Positions 47,981-59,433 of a DNA stretch of 64,000 bases are shown here, one piece after another. Each line of letters starts with the position of its first letter. Within the stretch, counting starts at the first letter, position 1. The notes under the pieces are model-generated. The model was not told where the DNA came from and made no database searches. It worked only from the letters and a program-made list of their open reading frames with translations. This stretch comes from Pyxicephalus adspersus (taxonomy: Eukaryota > Chordata > Amphibia > Anura > Pyxicephalidae). Location: assembly GCF_032062135.1 (NCBI RefSeq), contig NC_092866.1, positions 28,251,783-28,315,782 on the forward strand. Reading direction: 5' to 3'. Made by a program: the position numbers and the translations under genes.

Positions 47981-48190
47981 AGGCCTTAATTATTAACGCT
48001 CTCCAAGGCTGGGGAAGTTACACTTTCATCAGTGATTCTGGGTTCCAGCAATCCTAAAATGGATCTGGTCCGGGATTCAAAACATTTGCTAAGAAAAAGC
48101 AAATTAATTCCAAGTTTGCTTCACCCAGCTTCACCCCACTGATAAATGTGTATCCTCTCCAGCTTTGGAGCGCTTTATTAAATCAGGCCC
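47981..48190. mobile_element. palindromic MITE (GGGCCTGATTTATTAAAG family)
   Basis: Ends AGGCCTTAATTATTAACGCT and, in reverse complement, GGGCCTGATTTAATAAAGCG; mirror-image halves with CTTTCATCAGTGATTCTGGG and CTTCACCCCACTGATAAATG. Confidence 0.9.
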
Positions 48191-48612
48191 AATGTGTCCA
48201 TGCAATGCCCTAAAAAGTCCCTTTTGCCTATAAGCTCTCCAAAGAGCAGCACTGAACTTCTTTGCTTTGAACACGCTGTGTTTTGAGCCTATTATCTGTA
48301 TAACTGAAGTGATATCTAAAGCACTGTTGTTCATGACTGCCAGTCATGGAGTGAGATTTGTTGATCAATGGTCAATACTGAGCTGCTCATTGTTGTTCTG
48401 GAGAACATTCTGAAGTCAGCTGTACCTGAGAACCTGCAGGGCAAGGATCTTTATGTTTTTGGCCCATTCTTTCTGTGTATAGGTGCTTCCTTATATTCAC
48501 CCGCTGTTACCTGATAATTTATTCTACAGTCATCAGACAACCAGACATCATGAGCTAATATAAGCTGATACAAGAAAGCTAAATTCTGGCTTAAACAATA
48601 GACTTCTCAATA

Positions 48613-49087
48613 TGGAGTTAAAGCGTACCTAAATTTAAAGTTTTTACTTGATATAAAACGGTAGAAAACCCTTTTATATAAAGTAAAAATATTCTTCTTT
48701 TTTGTAGCTGCAACACCCTTTCTGTCCTGATTGCTGAAGTGATCAAGACTGAATAAGAGCACAGAGCCTGCCGTGATAGCTATGTTACGCATCCCAGGAG
48801 GCATCTGGCTGCTCCTTCTGTGCATGCCAGAAATAGGGCATGTGCAGAAGGGGCATTTTCCTACACTGAGATGCTGATCTCATGCATCCTCAGTAAGATT
48901 GGCACTCTTTTTTGTCCCCCCCATCTCGCACCTGTGCAGTGTGAGATCGATCGACATGAAGATGACCGCGCAAAAGAGAATTCCAGGATGGTGCAGGACC
49001 CGATCAAGGAAAACTCCAGCCCGATTGGGGGATCTGGGGAATTAAAGGTAAGTGTGATTTTTTTTTCAGTTTAGTTCTGCTTGAAGT
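48613..49087 (+). mobile_element. non-autonomous element with short inverted ends
   Basis: Left GTTAAAGCGTACCTAAATTT and the reverse complement of AGTTTAGTTCTGCTTGAAG at the right pair over about 12 of 17 positions. Interior landmarks (CTGGCTGCTCCTTCTGTGCA, GATTGGCACTCTTTTTTG, AAAGGTAAGTGTGATTTTTT) recur in the minus-strand copy at 10758-11098. No coding capacity. Confidence 0.65.
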
Positions 49088-49089
49088 CT

Positions 49090-50075
49090 ATCACAGGGAA
49101 AAACAGCCTGAGGGAGCTCACCGGCAGAATTTGTCACTAGAGATGCTCAAGTTTAGTTTGGCTCAGCTCAAGTATTCCATGTTTGTACACCCACATTTAC
49201 ATATTTACCCCTTCTCCATTTGAAATTGCCTTTATGTGTGTACCATACCATTTAATTCTTAAAAAAAAACAAATTAGAGGCTATTCTTACACCCTAGCTT
49301 ACATTATAGTTGTTCCTATACTGCTTGAATTGATCTTTTCCTGTCCCTGTCCTGGAGGTGTACTAGAAACTGTAATAAAATAATTGGCCTCACACCTACA
49401 CACACATGCAATTACCAAAGAAAATGAACTCATGCATCAGATGAGTTTTATTTTTCATACTTGCCTTACTGTTATAGACTTGGTAGCTCTGTAAACATTA
49501 TTCTAAATATTTATCCTAAATGCTTTTTTAAAAAAGTGTACAAAATGTTGTAACAGACCTTCAGCACTTTGAACATTCCTGTATCCTGGTGTAAATTAAT
49601 TCCTTTGCCATTTTAGCCTCTTGCATCTAGTAGGTCTGGCTGTGTGAAAGTGATACCTATTTACCATTCATCATACTACAATTACAGCTACTGTCATTTG
49701 TCACTAAACAAATATGCCTGTACAAATTAGGTAATTCTGTAAAACCTCTGCAACCTAATATTCAATAAGAAAATCTGAAAACAGATTTTTTCTACAAACT
49801 TACTTTTTAAATGCATGAGCTGAAAAATATAAATTTGCTTTTTTCTGAATTTTTACTGGGGTTATTAATGTACATGTACTCTCTAGATCCAACACATAGA
49901 CCCTACCTAGACATGCATCCATTTGCACCTCCACCAGGGAGACTGCTCTCCTTAGCTCCACCATTAAAGAAGTAGCAGATTGTCATTCAGTGGCCCTTGA
50001 TCCTCCTGTAACCTTGTGTGTTTCAGTATTACCATTTACTGCTTCTCTACTTATCAACTTCTGCATGCTACTTAA
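49090..50075. other. no gene recognised
   Basis: Includes a short dispersed repeat at 49171-49268. Otherwise nothing supportable. Confidence 0.45.
49171..49268 (+). repeat. short dispersed repeat, copy 1
   Basis: Carries GTTTGTACACCCACATTTAC, ATATTTACCCCTTCTCCATT and an A-rich end. The matching copy, same orientation, is at 51351-51455. Confidence 0.85.
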
Positions 50076-50077
50076 GC

Positions 50078-50262
50078 TGGGTATATACAGCCCCGTTCTG
50101 CTCTATGGAGAGAGGAGGGGGAGAACAATGGAGCGGCACCCCGCTGCTCACTCTCCCCCTTTGCTTCCATTACAATCGTTCGTCGCCCATCGTCTGTGGA
50201 TCCACCAGGACGGTCATTCAGGCGATGGACGACAGGCGCTGTACACACGCCAGATTCTGGTT
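50078..50262 (+). mobile_element. MITE copy D (GTTCTGCTCTATGGAGAG family)
   Basis: CTGGGTATATACAGCCCCGT followed by TCTGCTCTATGGAGAGAGG, GAGCGGCACCCCGCTGCTC, GGATCCACCAGGACGG and GCGCTGTACACACGCCAG. Same landmark order as copy A on the other strand. Confidence 0.8.
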
Positions 50263-50264
50263 TC

Positions 50265-51350
50265 TAGGTTCCTGTTTGGTTTTGTTCAGATTTTGCCACT
50301 AACTCTATGACAAAAAAATAATTTTGTTATCAAAGTTTAGAGACCACTTTACTTACTCTACAGTGGATCACTACATACATGGTGAGCTAATTTGTTCCAA
50401 ACAATTGGCAAGACAAGAAGTTTTGAATTTGACACTTTTTTATAGACACATGGTGACCAAAGCATCTACCACTAAAAAATTAAACATAACTTACATTGGA
50501 TTAGTTAATTAGTAAAGGGGCAATACCCATGCTAATAATGTGTTTCTACAATTGACTCGGATTGCATTTGCATTTTTTTAGGGCTTCAGCTCTTCATCAG
50601 GTCCAGAGACCTGCTGCAAGATGATTAGGTAGTGCAGTGGAGATATGGCACTGATTGGTCGTGGGAAGTATAATATTTGGGCTTGATATAGAACCTGCAG
50701 AAACTTCACCTACTTCCCTTTCCTGTTAGTCCTGTATTATAATTAGTAAGAACTTTAACAAGACTGCCTATCTCCAGCTAAACCTTTTGATATAGTACAT
50801 TTGATCTGACTGAATTTCTCCAAACAAATGTTTCTGGTTAAATAACAAAAAAATAACCTTTTGCACAAAAACAATTTGCAAGGTGTTATTAGCACAATAT
50901 GTACATTGGCACTGCAAACTGCAAATCAAACAATGTTTTCAAGATTGTGGTGGTCAATACCTCATATTTGGTGGTCCTGCCCCATGGAAAAAGGTTTTAG
51001 ACTTGTATCTTTAATTTTATTTCCTTGATCACCTCGCCTAATGCCTTAAAATTCTGAAATGGCTAACCATCCCCTTCCCCCAGTCCCCAAGCAAACAGAA
51101 AGAACAGTGCATTTCTTTCTTTTTTTTTGCAATCAAGATTACAATTGCCAAACCTTGGAAATCTGCACTTCAATGTAAAATCCAAATTTACCTGGATATT
51201 AGTCATAAACAGACTGTCAGGTATTTTGAACATTGATACTGCAAAATTTCAAAAGACCTGCATGAATTTTTTATCTTGTTTAAATCATTTATCCAGCTAG
51301 CAGAGATATCATTCCCCTTTTTTTTATTATCCGCCTTCCTAGTACCCTCT
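50265..51350. other. no gene recognised
   Basis: AT-rich with short frames only. Confidence 0.45.
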
Positions 51351-51455
51351 CTGTATTCCAGGTTTGTGCACCCACATTTACATATTTACCCCTTCTCCTT
51401 TTGAAATTGCCTTTCAGTGTGTACCATACCATTTCATTCTTAATAAAAAAAAAAC
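51351..51455 (+). repeat. short dispersed repeat, copy 2
   Basis: Near-identical to 49171-49268 over about 95 bases, same orientation, also ending in an A-rich tract. Confidence 0.85.
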
Positions 51456-51491
51456 CTTGAAATATAAAAATACACCAATTTCAATTGTCAT

Positions 51492-51572
51492 AGGCCTAGT
51501 GTACACAAGCAAATCTGCTGCCCACTTTGTGATCAAAAGTGTAAATCGACCCATGTGTACTAGGAGTTATTC
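51492..51572. mobile_element. very short inverted-repeat element
   Basis: GGCCTAGTGTACACAAGC and, in reverse complement, CTCCTAGTACACATGGGTC bracket an 80-base unit. Possibly a heavily deleted MITE. Confidence 0.45.
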
Positions 51573-51702
51573 AACAAAGCATTCCCTAAATGAATGATAC
51601 TTTAGTTGTTGAGTTCCCTCAAGTTATTTATCTACAATGGTTAACATTTTCAATATCATAAAAAAAAGAAATATATAGGAGAAATTACACTAAATATACT
51701 TT

Positions 51703-51902
51703 GGGCCTGATTTAATGAAGCTATCTAAGAATGGAGAAGATACACTTTCATCAGAGAACCTGGGTGATACAGCATACCTGGAATGGATCTCTTAACAGTA
51801 ATTTGCTATTTGTTTGCAAGTTTTCAATCCTGGACCAGATTTATTCCAGGTTTGCTGGATCAACCAAGTTATATTGATTCTTGCCAGCTTCCATATTTAC
51901 TA
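51703..51902. mobile_element. palindromic MITE (GGGCCTGATTTATTAAAG family)
   Basis: Begins GGGCCTGATTTAATGAAG and shows the family core (GGATCTCTTAAC, TTTGCTATTTG, GACCAGATTTATTCCAGGT). The right end is decayed. Confidence 0.88.
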
Positions 51903-52174
51903 TAGAGAAAAAATGGAACTGCTGCTACTTTGTAACATTCAGAATCTGGAAATTCCCAAAAGTTATGATTCATTTTGACTCTGATCACAATAATAGATAC
52001 CATTTTACTATTTTCTAGACATTCCGTAGTTCTTCACATCTATTCCTCACTTTACCCCATTTAGTGCTTTGCATGACTCTATTAACCCTCTGAGGAAGCC
52101 CATAGAGCGAAATGCATTGGGTTTCTTTTGCAACTAACTTGCTTTTGAAAAATAACTGCATATGGGCAAATTAT

Positions 52175-52745
52175 TTAACCTCCCCAGCGGTCTAATTCAG
52201 TCCAAATTTCCACGCAAAAAGCGGTACAATTTTTTGCATGGAAATTTATTTTTCATTGTAGGCTATAATTTCTAGGTATAACTCACCAATATTTATTACA
52301 TTTAATTAATTTAATAGTAAACTTTAAATAAAAAAACAAAAAAATCTGTTAAGAAAAATAAAAGCATATATAATATGTATATAATATAATTTTATGTATA
52401 TTATCCGAATATTTCTTTTTATTGGACTCAATACAGCTATTTTGTATTGAATCCAATACAAAATTATTTGAATTTCCGACCGATCCTCCAGCACGAACTG
52501 GCACCTGCACTGACGTCACCAGGAAACCCCGTAGATCCTGTCTCTGCACTTCGCGACTGGAGATCGAAGAGGAAGGACGTGTCCCCAGGACCTGCAAGGA
52601 CCAGCAGGATGGTGGGGGATAGTGACAGAACAAGGTAAGTGGGGTTTTTTTAGTTAAAAGCTACCCCGAGTGTGACTCGAGAATACAGATTTTTGCCTAG
52701 AAAATCCACCCCAAGTCACACTTGGGAATACCGCTAGGGGGTTAA
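52175..52745. mobile_element. piggyBac-type MITE with TTAA ends, copy 1
   Basis: The element 52179-52741 is bounded by TTAA (52175-52178 and 52742-52745). Ends CCTCCCCAGCGGTCTAATTC and, in reverse complement, CCCCCTAGCGGTATTCCC are inverted. A GC-richer centre near 52470-52640 is surrounded by AT-rich arms. TTAA duplication is diagnostic of piggyBac-like integration. Confidence 0.88.
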
Positions 52746-53007
52746 ACCACCTACCAGCTAATTGTTTGTCTAGATAACCCAGAAAAATGGGTTTGGGATT
52801 AATAATTTTGTTTTCTTTGAAACCTGGACAATTTGTTCTAATTTGTAATATTTAAAAATACAGATCTACAAATCAAAATCTACACATTTGCCAACAAAAC
52901 TCCTATTGTCTTCCTTTCTTCCCCATTTCTTCTCTATAGTTAATATTCTTAGGGGCTGAAAAGAACCAATTTAATATAGTTAGAGATACCTACAACCATA
53001 AATTAGT

Positions 53008-53077
53008 CTTGGATCACCCAGGTTCACGGATGAAAGTATCCTCTCCAGTCTTAGGGAGCCCTAATAAATCAGGCCCT
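53008..53077. mobile_element. palindromic MITE fragment (right end)
   Basis: GGATCACCCAGGTTCACGGA, TATCCTCTCCAGTCTTAGGG and AATAAATCAGGCCC match the right arm and end of the family. Confidence 0.82.
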
Positions 53078-53079
53078 TT

Positions 53080-55960
53080 GGCTCAATTGCTAAATAAAGA
53101 ACAAAGAGCTAGAAATTTGTTTGTAATTTGTTTCTATAAAAATAAAAGTCTACAATTCTAGAACCATTTAGTACTTAGCTTATTATTATGTATTGCTATT
53201 ACAATACATACCTCCCGAATGTTTTGCATTCAGAGGACTTCCTGCTTTGGATTTACTGAAGTCCGGTGTGGTTTAGCAATGCAGTAAAACTGTTGAAATT
53301 ATTTCATTTCACTTAATTGTTTACAAAAAAATATAAAGTTTTATCCTATATGAAATCAAGAGCAAATGCAATGAAAAAGAGGAAACACTTTGAGAGAGAC
53401 TTGGTGAATTATTTAGGTAGTGTAGTGCTTTAATATATTGCTAGTACATCTGGTCTGTTGCAATTCTGTTTATATACTATATTATAGATTGCTGGAAATT
53501 ATGTTAATGTATGTAGATTTTAATGCTATGCATTCTCCATGTAATGTAGTCATCTCTGACTCTTCACTACTGTATGAGCAACTGACCACACCTTTCATAC
53601 CTGATTATGCTGTGTGGAGATTACATTTTAGGTACAATTACAGGCAGTTCTCACTGAGAAAATTGTTGAATTTTCTCATCATCCCCGTACCATCATTTTC
53701 ATTCTCTGGTTGCCTTTCACATTTTCTGTTTCAATGCTTTTAAGCAAGCAGGAATTTCTACATATATAGCATGCATTGTAGAGGACAGGTTGAATTAGAG
53801 AATTTGCTTTAAAGCTATACTCTTGGCTCCAGTTTTCTGCCCCCTAATGTTGTACCACTGGTGCTCATGATTTTGGATCTTTACTTGGGATGTGCTATCT
53901 TTCCCCTTGCTGATGTAGAGAGTGTCAAGATTGTATTGATATTTCTGCATTATTACATCAGAAGTGCATGGCTCTAAGGCAATTCCTCATCAGGAGTTAG
54001 GTGCATGACTCTCTTTTACCAGGGTATGTCTTTTTAACGACAGGAAAGAATTACTGTAAGGGACACAGCCACACAAATAAGGTATTACTACAACAATACA
54101 TGTTGTTTTTAGTTATATTTTACTTATATCTGCAACTGAATATAAACTCGCCATGCTTCCTAGACCATTTTAACTTTTTTTTTTTTATAATGTCATGGGC
54201 AGCTGCTTTTTGTGCTAGTCACCTGTGATCAATACCTAATTAATAACCTCTATACATCCCTTACTCATTTTACACTTAATATTGAAGACTAAAAACAGTA
54301 GTATTTGCTTTATCTGTACATACCTTGCAAACTGCATGCTAATTATCAGTAAATATAAACTACTAATAGCCCCCATCAAACTTTTGATGATATCCCATAA
54401 TCTATATTATATACTCTATCACTTATTTATATATTATTGTATAGGTATTAAACGCCAATTGGAATCCTCTGTAGAAATGCACTTTCTCAACCCTGACATT
54501 ATTATAGAAACCATAGTTGTAACAACTTTAAATCCCCTTTCCTTCCACGTAATCCAACAAAATTCTAACTTAAGAAGAAATCAGCACTGGCTTCTGCCTC
54601 ACCAAACTAGATTTGGGCATACAGAAAGTATCTGCAACTGACCGATATACCTTTTTGCTTTACCAGACCCTTCCTTTTTGTTACCCTCAAGAAAGTTTTA
54701 CATGAACAAGTTACCTAACCAAACTACAAAACAGTCAACATACTATCATTACCTCAAATCAAAAAACTTTGCTGAACAAGATGCCCTCCAGGAGAAATAC
54801 TAACCAGACAACTCTAATCAACTTGATCATGTTCTTCAATATTTATAATACAAGCACATAGTCAAAAATTCTAACCTACTGACTTCTTCAGGCCCATTTA
54901 TTCAACTTAATATTACTAATATTATCAATAGAGTTAATCAACTAATATCCATGTGTCATTTTCAGTGTTTTTTTTATCTCACCAGCAACCCCTATATCAT
55001 GGAATTACAACCTGCCCCAGTTAATATACCCTTTGCCCATGCTAAGAAGGAACCAGTTAGGCAGGAAGGCTTAAAATGGACAGCTTTGTCCTAGGGAGGA
55101 GTACATACAGCTGTGTGGCAAAATAGCCAGGAAGCTGATAAATGTTAGTTTTTTTTGCTAACATCACTGCAATATTTTGACTTTGGATGAATAAAGATGG
55201 GCATAAAGGCATTTTGATGAAAAGTCTTTGGAAAGTCTTTGGAATCATTTCCATCTAAAGTTTTATTTCACAACATATATTAAAAAATATTCTATGCTCT
55301 TCTTTAAAGTACCCCTGAAGTATTGTTAACTATATCAAAGCTTGCATATACATAGATCAATCTGTGTAAAAAGTGCTTATAATGCAAAAGTCTTGTTCCT
55401 TTTTATTACCAACAAATACTAAAACATATTTAATATCATATAAATAGAATCACTTTATCCAACGAATCTAATATTGATCCATTTAGAGCAATCGTAAATT
55501 TTGTGGTACGTTCACACTCAGTACACATCTAGATGGTCACAAATAAAAAGAATATTTCGTAATCATTTAAAAGTTTCCCATGGATCTCTTTCTTCATTTC
55601 ATCCTTAAGTAATAAAGATAAGATCAAATAAAGTTTCTGGTATATTTTTAGCTTTGAATATTTAAGATAAGTGTTTGGTGACTGTCTGTATCAAGGCAAT
55701 TAGTTGGCATACACTTACAAAGGTGTTTTGGACAATGAGTAAACTTAATATTAGTTATTAGGGTTATCAAGATAAGTTTGTAGGAGTTTCCAAAACTTTG
55801 TGACAGTTGTTAGAATAAAGCAATAATTTGACCCAGTTAAATTAAGTTCTACAGGTAGTATCAGATCGCTGGTTAATGGCTATATGCTTGGTAAAGATTA
55901 GAATACCCCTTGCCTAAATAGTATGAGTCAATGGAAGATCTTTTATGTAAGTATACAGTA
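53080..55960. other. no gene recognised
   Basis: About 2.9 kb, AT-rich. Plus-strand frames of 101 and 119 codons (53438 and 54282) look accidental: low-complexity, no splice context, no recognisable motif. Confidence 0.45.
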
Positions 55961-55965
55961 AAAGT

Positions 55966-56448
55966 TTAACCCCCCTAGCGTTCTAATTCTGTCAGTTTTT
56001 TGATGCAAAAAGTGATCCTATTTCTTTTGCATAGAAATTTTTGTTTATATTGTGGGCCTGTAATTCTTAGGATTAACTCCCAGGTATATTAATTATATTT
56101 ATTTATTATATTATAATCATAAATTATAATATAATACATAATTATAAATAACAATTTAAAAAAATAATGAAATAATAGACAACAATGTAATCTTAAAATA
56201 AAATATAAAATTAAAAATGTACTTTTATTTTTATTTCATGTTGTGTGGTGTTTTTGTACTGTAAAAACCATTGAAAAGAAGATTACACTGCGCCCCAGCA
56301 TCACAGCGGGACCATCCGATCGCCGCTGGAGCGCGGGGCGAAGGTAATTGGGGCTTCTAAAGTTACCCCAAGTGTGACTCAGGATTACCGCTTTTTGCAT
56401 GTAAAAGCCATCCCGAGTCGCACTCGGGATTACCGCTAGGGGGGTTAA
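55966..56448. mobile_element. piggyBac-type MITE with TTAA ends, copy 2
   Basis: The element 55970-56444 has TTAA at both sides (55966-55969 and 56445-56448). Ends CCCCCCTAGCG are perfect inverted repeats for 11 bases. Sub-terminal AAGTGTGACTC and CGAGTCGCACTCGGGATTAC also occur in copy 1. No coding capacity. Confidence 0.93.
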
Positions 56449-57140
56449 AGTTACTTAACAAGTTAAGTTATCTGAACAATGCTGTCGCGGTAGGAGTTAT
56501 ACATTAATGTTGAATATACATCTGAACCATTAGTCTGAAGCCTAAGGATACTATCTATACCGTTTAATAATATCTGTTACTATTTTTTTAATTCCTGTTT
56601 TTTATGTAAAATATGTTTCTATATTTGTATATGAGAAACAGAAATTACATCCCTATTCAATTCCAAGGTTTTGTGTTACAGGGCATAGAAAAATCATCTA
56701 GTCTTGCCTTAGCAGGTCCTAAAATTGGGTTAATAAAACCTCAAGTTAACAACACATGAGATATTAAAATTGTCATTATTTTTTATCAAACCCCCCCAAA
56801 AAATACAGAAAATATTGCCACCCTTGTAAAAATACAAATACAGGTTACAGGAACATCATTTTTCAACAATAACATGCACTGATAACATTTATTATATTGG
56901 GCGGATTGCTTTATATGTTTGTTAACAAAATAGAGTAGGATTATACATTCACTTCTGTTCCAGGCTAGCAGCTAAGTACCACAAATAAGACACAATAAAA
57001 AAAGCACAGGTAATGTAATGGTCCGAATGTTTACATTTTTATTCTTTGTGCAGCCCCCTATAACACAATTGCCATAGTAACTGTCCCACAATTGCCATTA
57101 TGGTATAAACAGACTTGCCTCACTGTACAAAGCACATACT
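56449..57140. other. no gene recognised
   Basis: AT-rich, no supportable signal. Confidence 0.45.
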
Positions 57141-57141
57141 T

Positions 57142-57201
57142 TATTCAGTGACTACACTGACATCACCTCTTATTCAGTGACTACACTGACCTCACCAGAT
57201 T
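57142..57201. repeat. direct duplication of about 30 bp
   Basis: TTATTCAGTGACTACACTGA followed by CATCACC or CCTCACC occurs twice in tandem. Confidence 0.9.
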
Positions 57202-57289
57202 TCCCCTTGGAAGTGACATCACTTGTGTTTTCATTGCTCATCTCCAGATTGGTACCTCTAAATTAGGGGTTCTAATGTGTGGTCAACAC

Positions 57290-57332
57290 AAATAGGATTT
57301 GAATCCTACTCTTGTATCCACTGCGCCACCAC
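57290..57332 (-). other. tRNA-like fragment, probably SINE-derived
   Basis: On the minus strand TGGCGCAGTGG (A-box like, 57318-57328) is followed after only about 11 bases by GGATTCAAATCC (B-box like, 57295-57306). The spacing is too short for a real tRNA, so a shrunken tRNA-derived SINE is more likely. Confidence 0.4.
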
Positions 57333-57339
57333 ATCTAAG

Positions 57340-58590
57340 TTTAGTGAACAGTTCACTCAGAATCCACAAAAAGTAATCAAGCACTATTGACCGTAATACG
57401 CTGTACAGTTTTATGTGTTTTAAAAAGTGCTTGGATCTGGATGTACATTATTGCTAAAAATATGCAATTGAGAGACAAGGTTTAGGGAAAGGTTTTCACT
57501 GCCTTTAAAGTCCCTTTTAGGGGTTTTTGTACATTTTTTTGTCAAAAGAACACAAACTAAAAGAAGACACATTTTTAATAGAGCATAGAAGTGCTGAAAT
57601 TTCTGCAAAGGTTTTTATTGCTGATGTTGTCTTTCCTAACCAGTAACAAATGCATACCCAGTTTCTCATTGGTCACACATGGAATGTAGGTCAAATAAAT
57701 AAAAATTAAAATTAAATTAAAACCTGGCATGCATTGTAGCCCTGGTGCTATCTAAAAAATGGCTTATGTTGAATTTTACAGTGTTTTTTACAGAGATTCA
57801 TAAAATTTTCTTTCTTCATGTGCAGATTATTTAGTCTTCTCTTCATACAAAACCTCCCCATTTGAGTTTCTAGATCCTGACGTAAAGCAGTAAAGCAGTT
57901 TGTACTGTAAAACACTGTGCTCCAAATACTAGTTTTTCTGGATTACATTATGTATCTACACTACAGCATTGGAACTTTATTTTAAAAAGCAGAAAAAAAC
58001 ATGCTATGCTGCTCTAGTGACAATACAAAAACAGTACCAACCCTTAAAATAAAAGCTCTTTGGCTTTGAGATAAATGAATTGAGGTTGCAATGCACGTTT
58101 AGGCAGGAGAAGTTGATTCACAAGCTGACTAATATTTGCTTGTAAAAAAAAAGTACTTGATGAGCAAGATCACAAGTAGAGGGCTGGTTCATAGGAATCG
58201 GAAACCAGAATCTTTATTGGGCACTCCCAGAGGAAGAACTGCTGTGCCTGTAAACACCAGTATGATTATTATCTGATATATTAGTCAAATACACTGCCAT
58301 GTGATATTGCATAAAAGCAGAGAGTGAAGGTGGAATGAAACATGTTTGCCATACTAACAACTGCCTAAGTTTAGCTTTAAAAAACAAGGGTGTTTCTATA
58401 TTGTACAATAATTTCATTCATGAATCACAATGATAAACAGGGGAAGAATATTTGTTACCTTCCCAGTGTTTATGTTTAGTTTTTAAAATACACTTCTAAA
58501 AAAAATAGATTTATTGCACAAAAAATCTAAAGTTTTATATACCAGATTCTAGTGCAACTGGGCAAACTTTGTACATACCTGCTCCAACCT
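57340..58590. other. no gene recognised
   Basis: AT-rich with short frames only. Confidence 0.45.
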
Positions 58591-58596
58591 CATTAC

Positions 58597-58715
58597 TAGT
58601 GTTAGTAGCTCACTATTCGATTTGACCACTATTCGGTCGAATAATGCATAATTATTCAGGTGAATGAACGTTGAATTTGAACTCCATTAAAGCCAATGGG
58701 GGAAAAATTTGGGGT
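58597..58715 (+). mobile_element. hAT-like terminus of a large element
   Basis: Starts TAGTGTTAGTAGCTCACTAT and continues TCGATTTGACCACTATTCGG, then CCATTAAAGCCAATGGGGGA. These match, in order, the minus strand of the complete small hAT MITE at 21933-21810. Similarity stops near 58705 and the tandem array starts directly after it. Confidence 0.75.
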
Positions 58716-59044
58716 TGAGCTTGAGTCTAGTCTGGCATCTAGAGCTGGGTACTGGGCAGTGGGCAGGCGGCAGCAGTAACAGCACGAGGAGGAGGCGGCA
58801 GGCCCTGAGACGGAGTGGGGACAGCATTGTTAACTGCCATCTAGAGCTGGGCACCGGGCAGGCGGCGGCAGCAGCAACAGCAGGAGGAGGAAATGGGCCC
58901 TGAGACAGAGCAAGGATGGCATTACAGCTTGGGACCATCATCCTTTATTGACAGTGTAGAAGGTGTAGCTATTGGGATGAATGAGATTCCCACTGCCCCT
59001 ACAGTTCCCGTGGGCCCTGAGACGTAGTGTGGATGGCTGTGTTA

Positions 59045-59172
59045 CTCTTCCTGCTCTTACTGCTGCCGCCTGGCCACTGCCCAGTACCCAGCTTTAGATG
59101 CCAGACTAGACTCAAGCTCAACAGGGTCTTCTTTTCCCCTGATACCGCCAAGCCTGTTCCCTTTCATGTGGT
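59045..59172 (-). repeat. inverted arm, left of the PCED1-like copy
   Basis: On the minus strand GAAAGGGAACAGGCTTGGCG, then CCCTGTTGAGCTTGAGTCTA. The same order is seen on the plus strand at 60488-60617. Confidence 0.88.
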
Positions 59173-59433
59173 TTCGCTACATAGTAGGTAGGGACAGATT
59201 GGAATCTCGTTCATCCATTTATGTCTCCAATATCTACAGCTTCGACACTGTCCATATAGGTCATGGCCTCAACCTCTAATGCCGTCCTTGCTCCTTTTCG
59301 GACCCACCGCTTCCTCCTCATGCTGTTACTGCTGCCGCCTGGCCAGTACCCAGCTCTAGATGCCAGTTACCAATGCTGTCCACGCTCTGTCTCAGAGCCC
59401 ACCACCTCCTCTTCTTGCTGTTCCTGCTGCACG

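Noticed and set aside
52085..52125. CTCTGAGGAAGCCCATAGAG and CGAAATGCATTGGG, similar motifs near 46205 and 50590
   Set aside because: Looks like a common repeat motif but boundaries could not be defined in any of the three places.
53438..54641. Two plus-strand frames of 101 and 119 codons
   Set aside because: AT-driven composition, no similarity or splice signals; expected by chance in a window this size.
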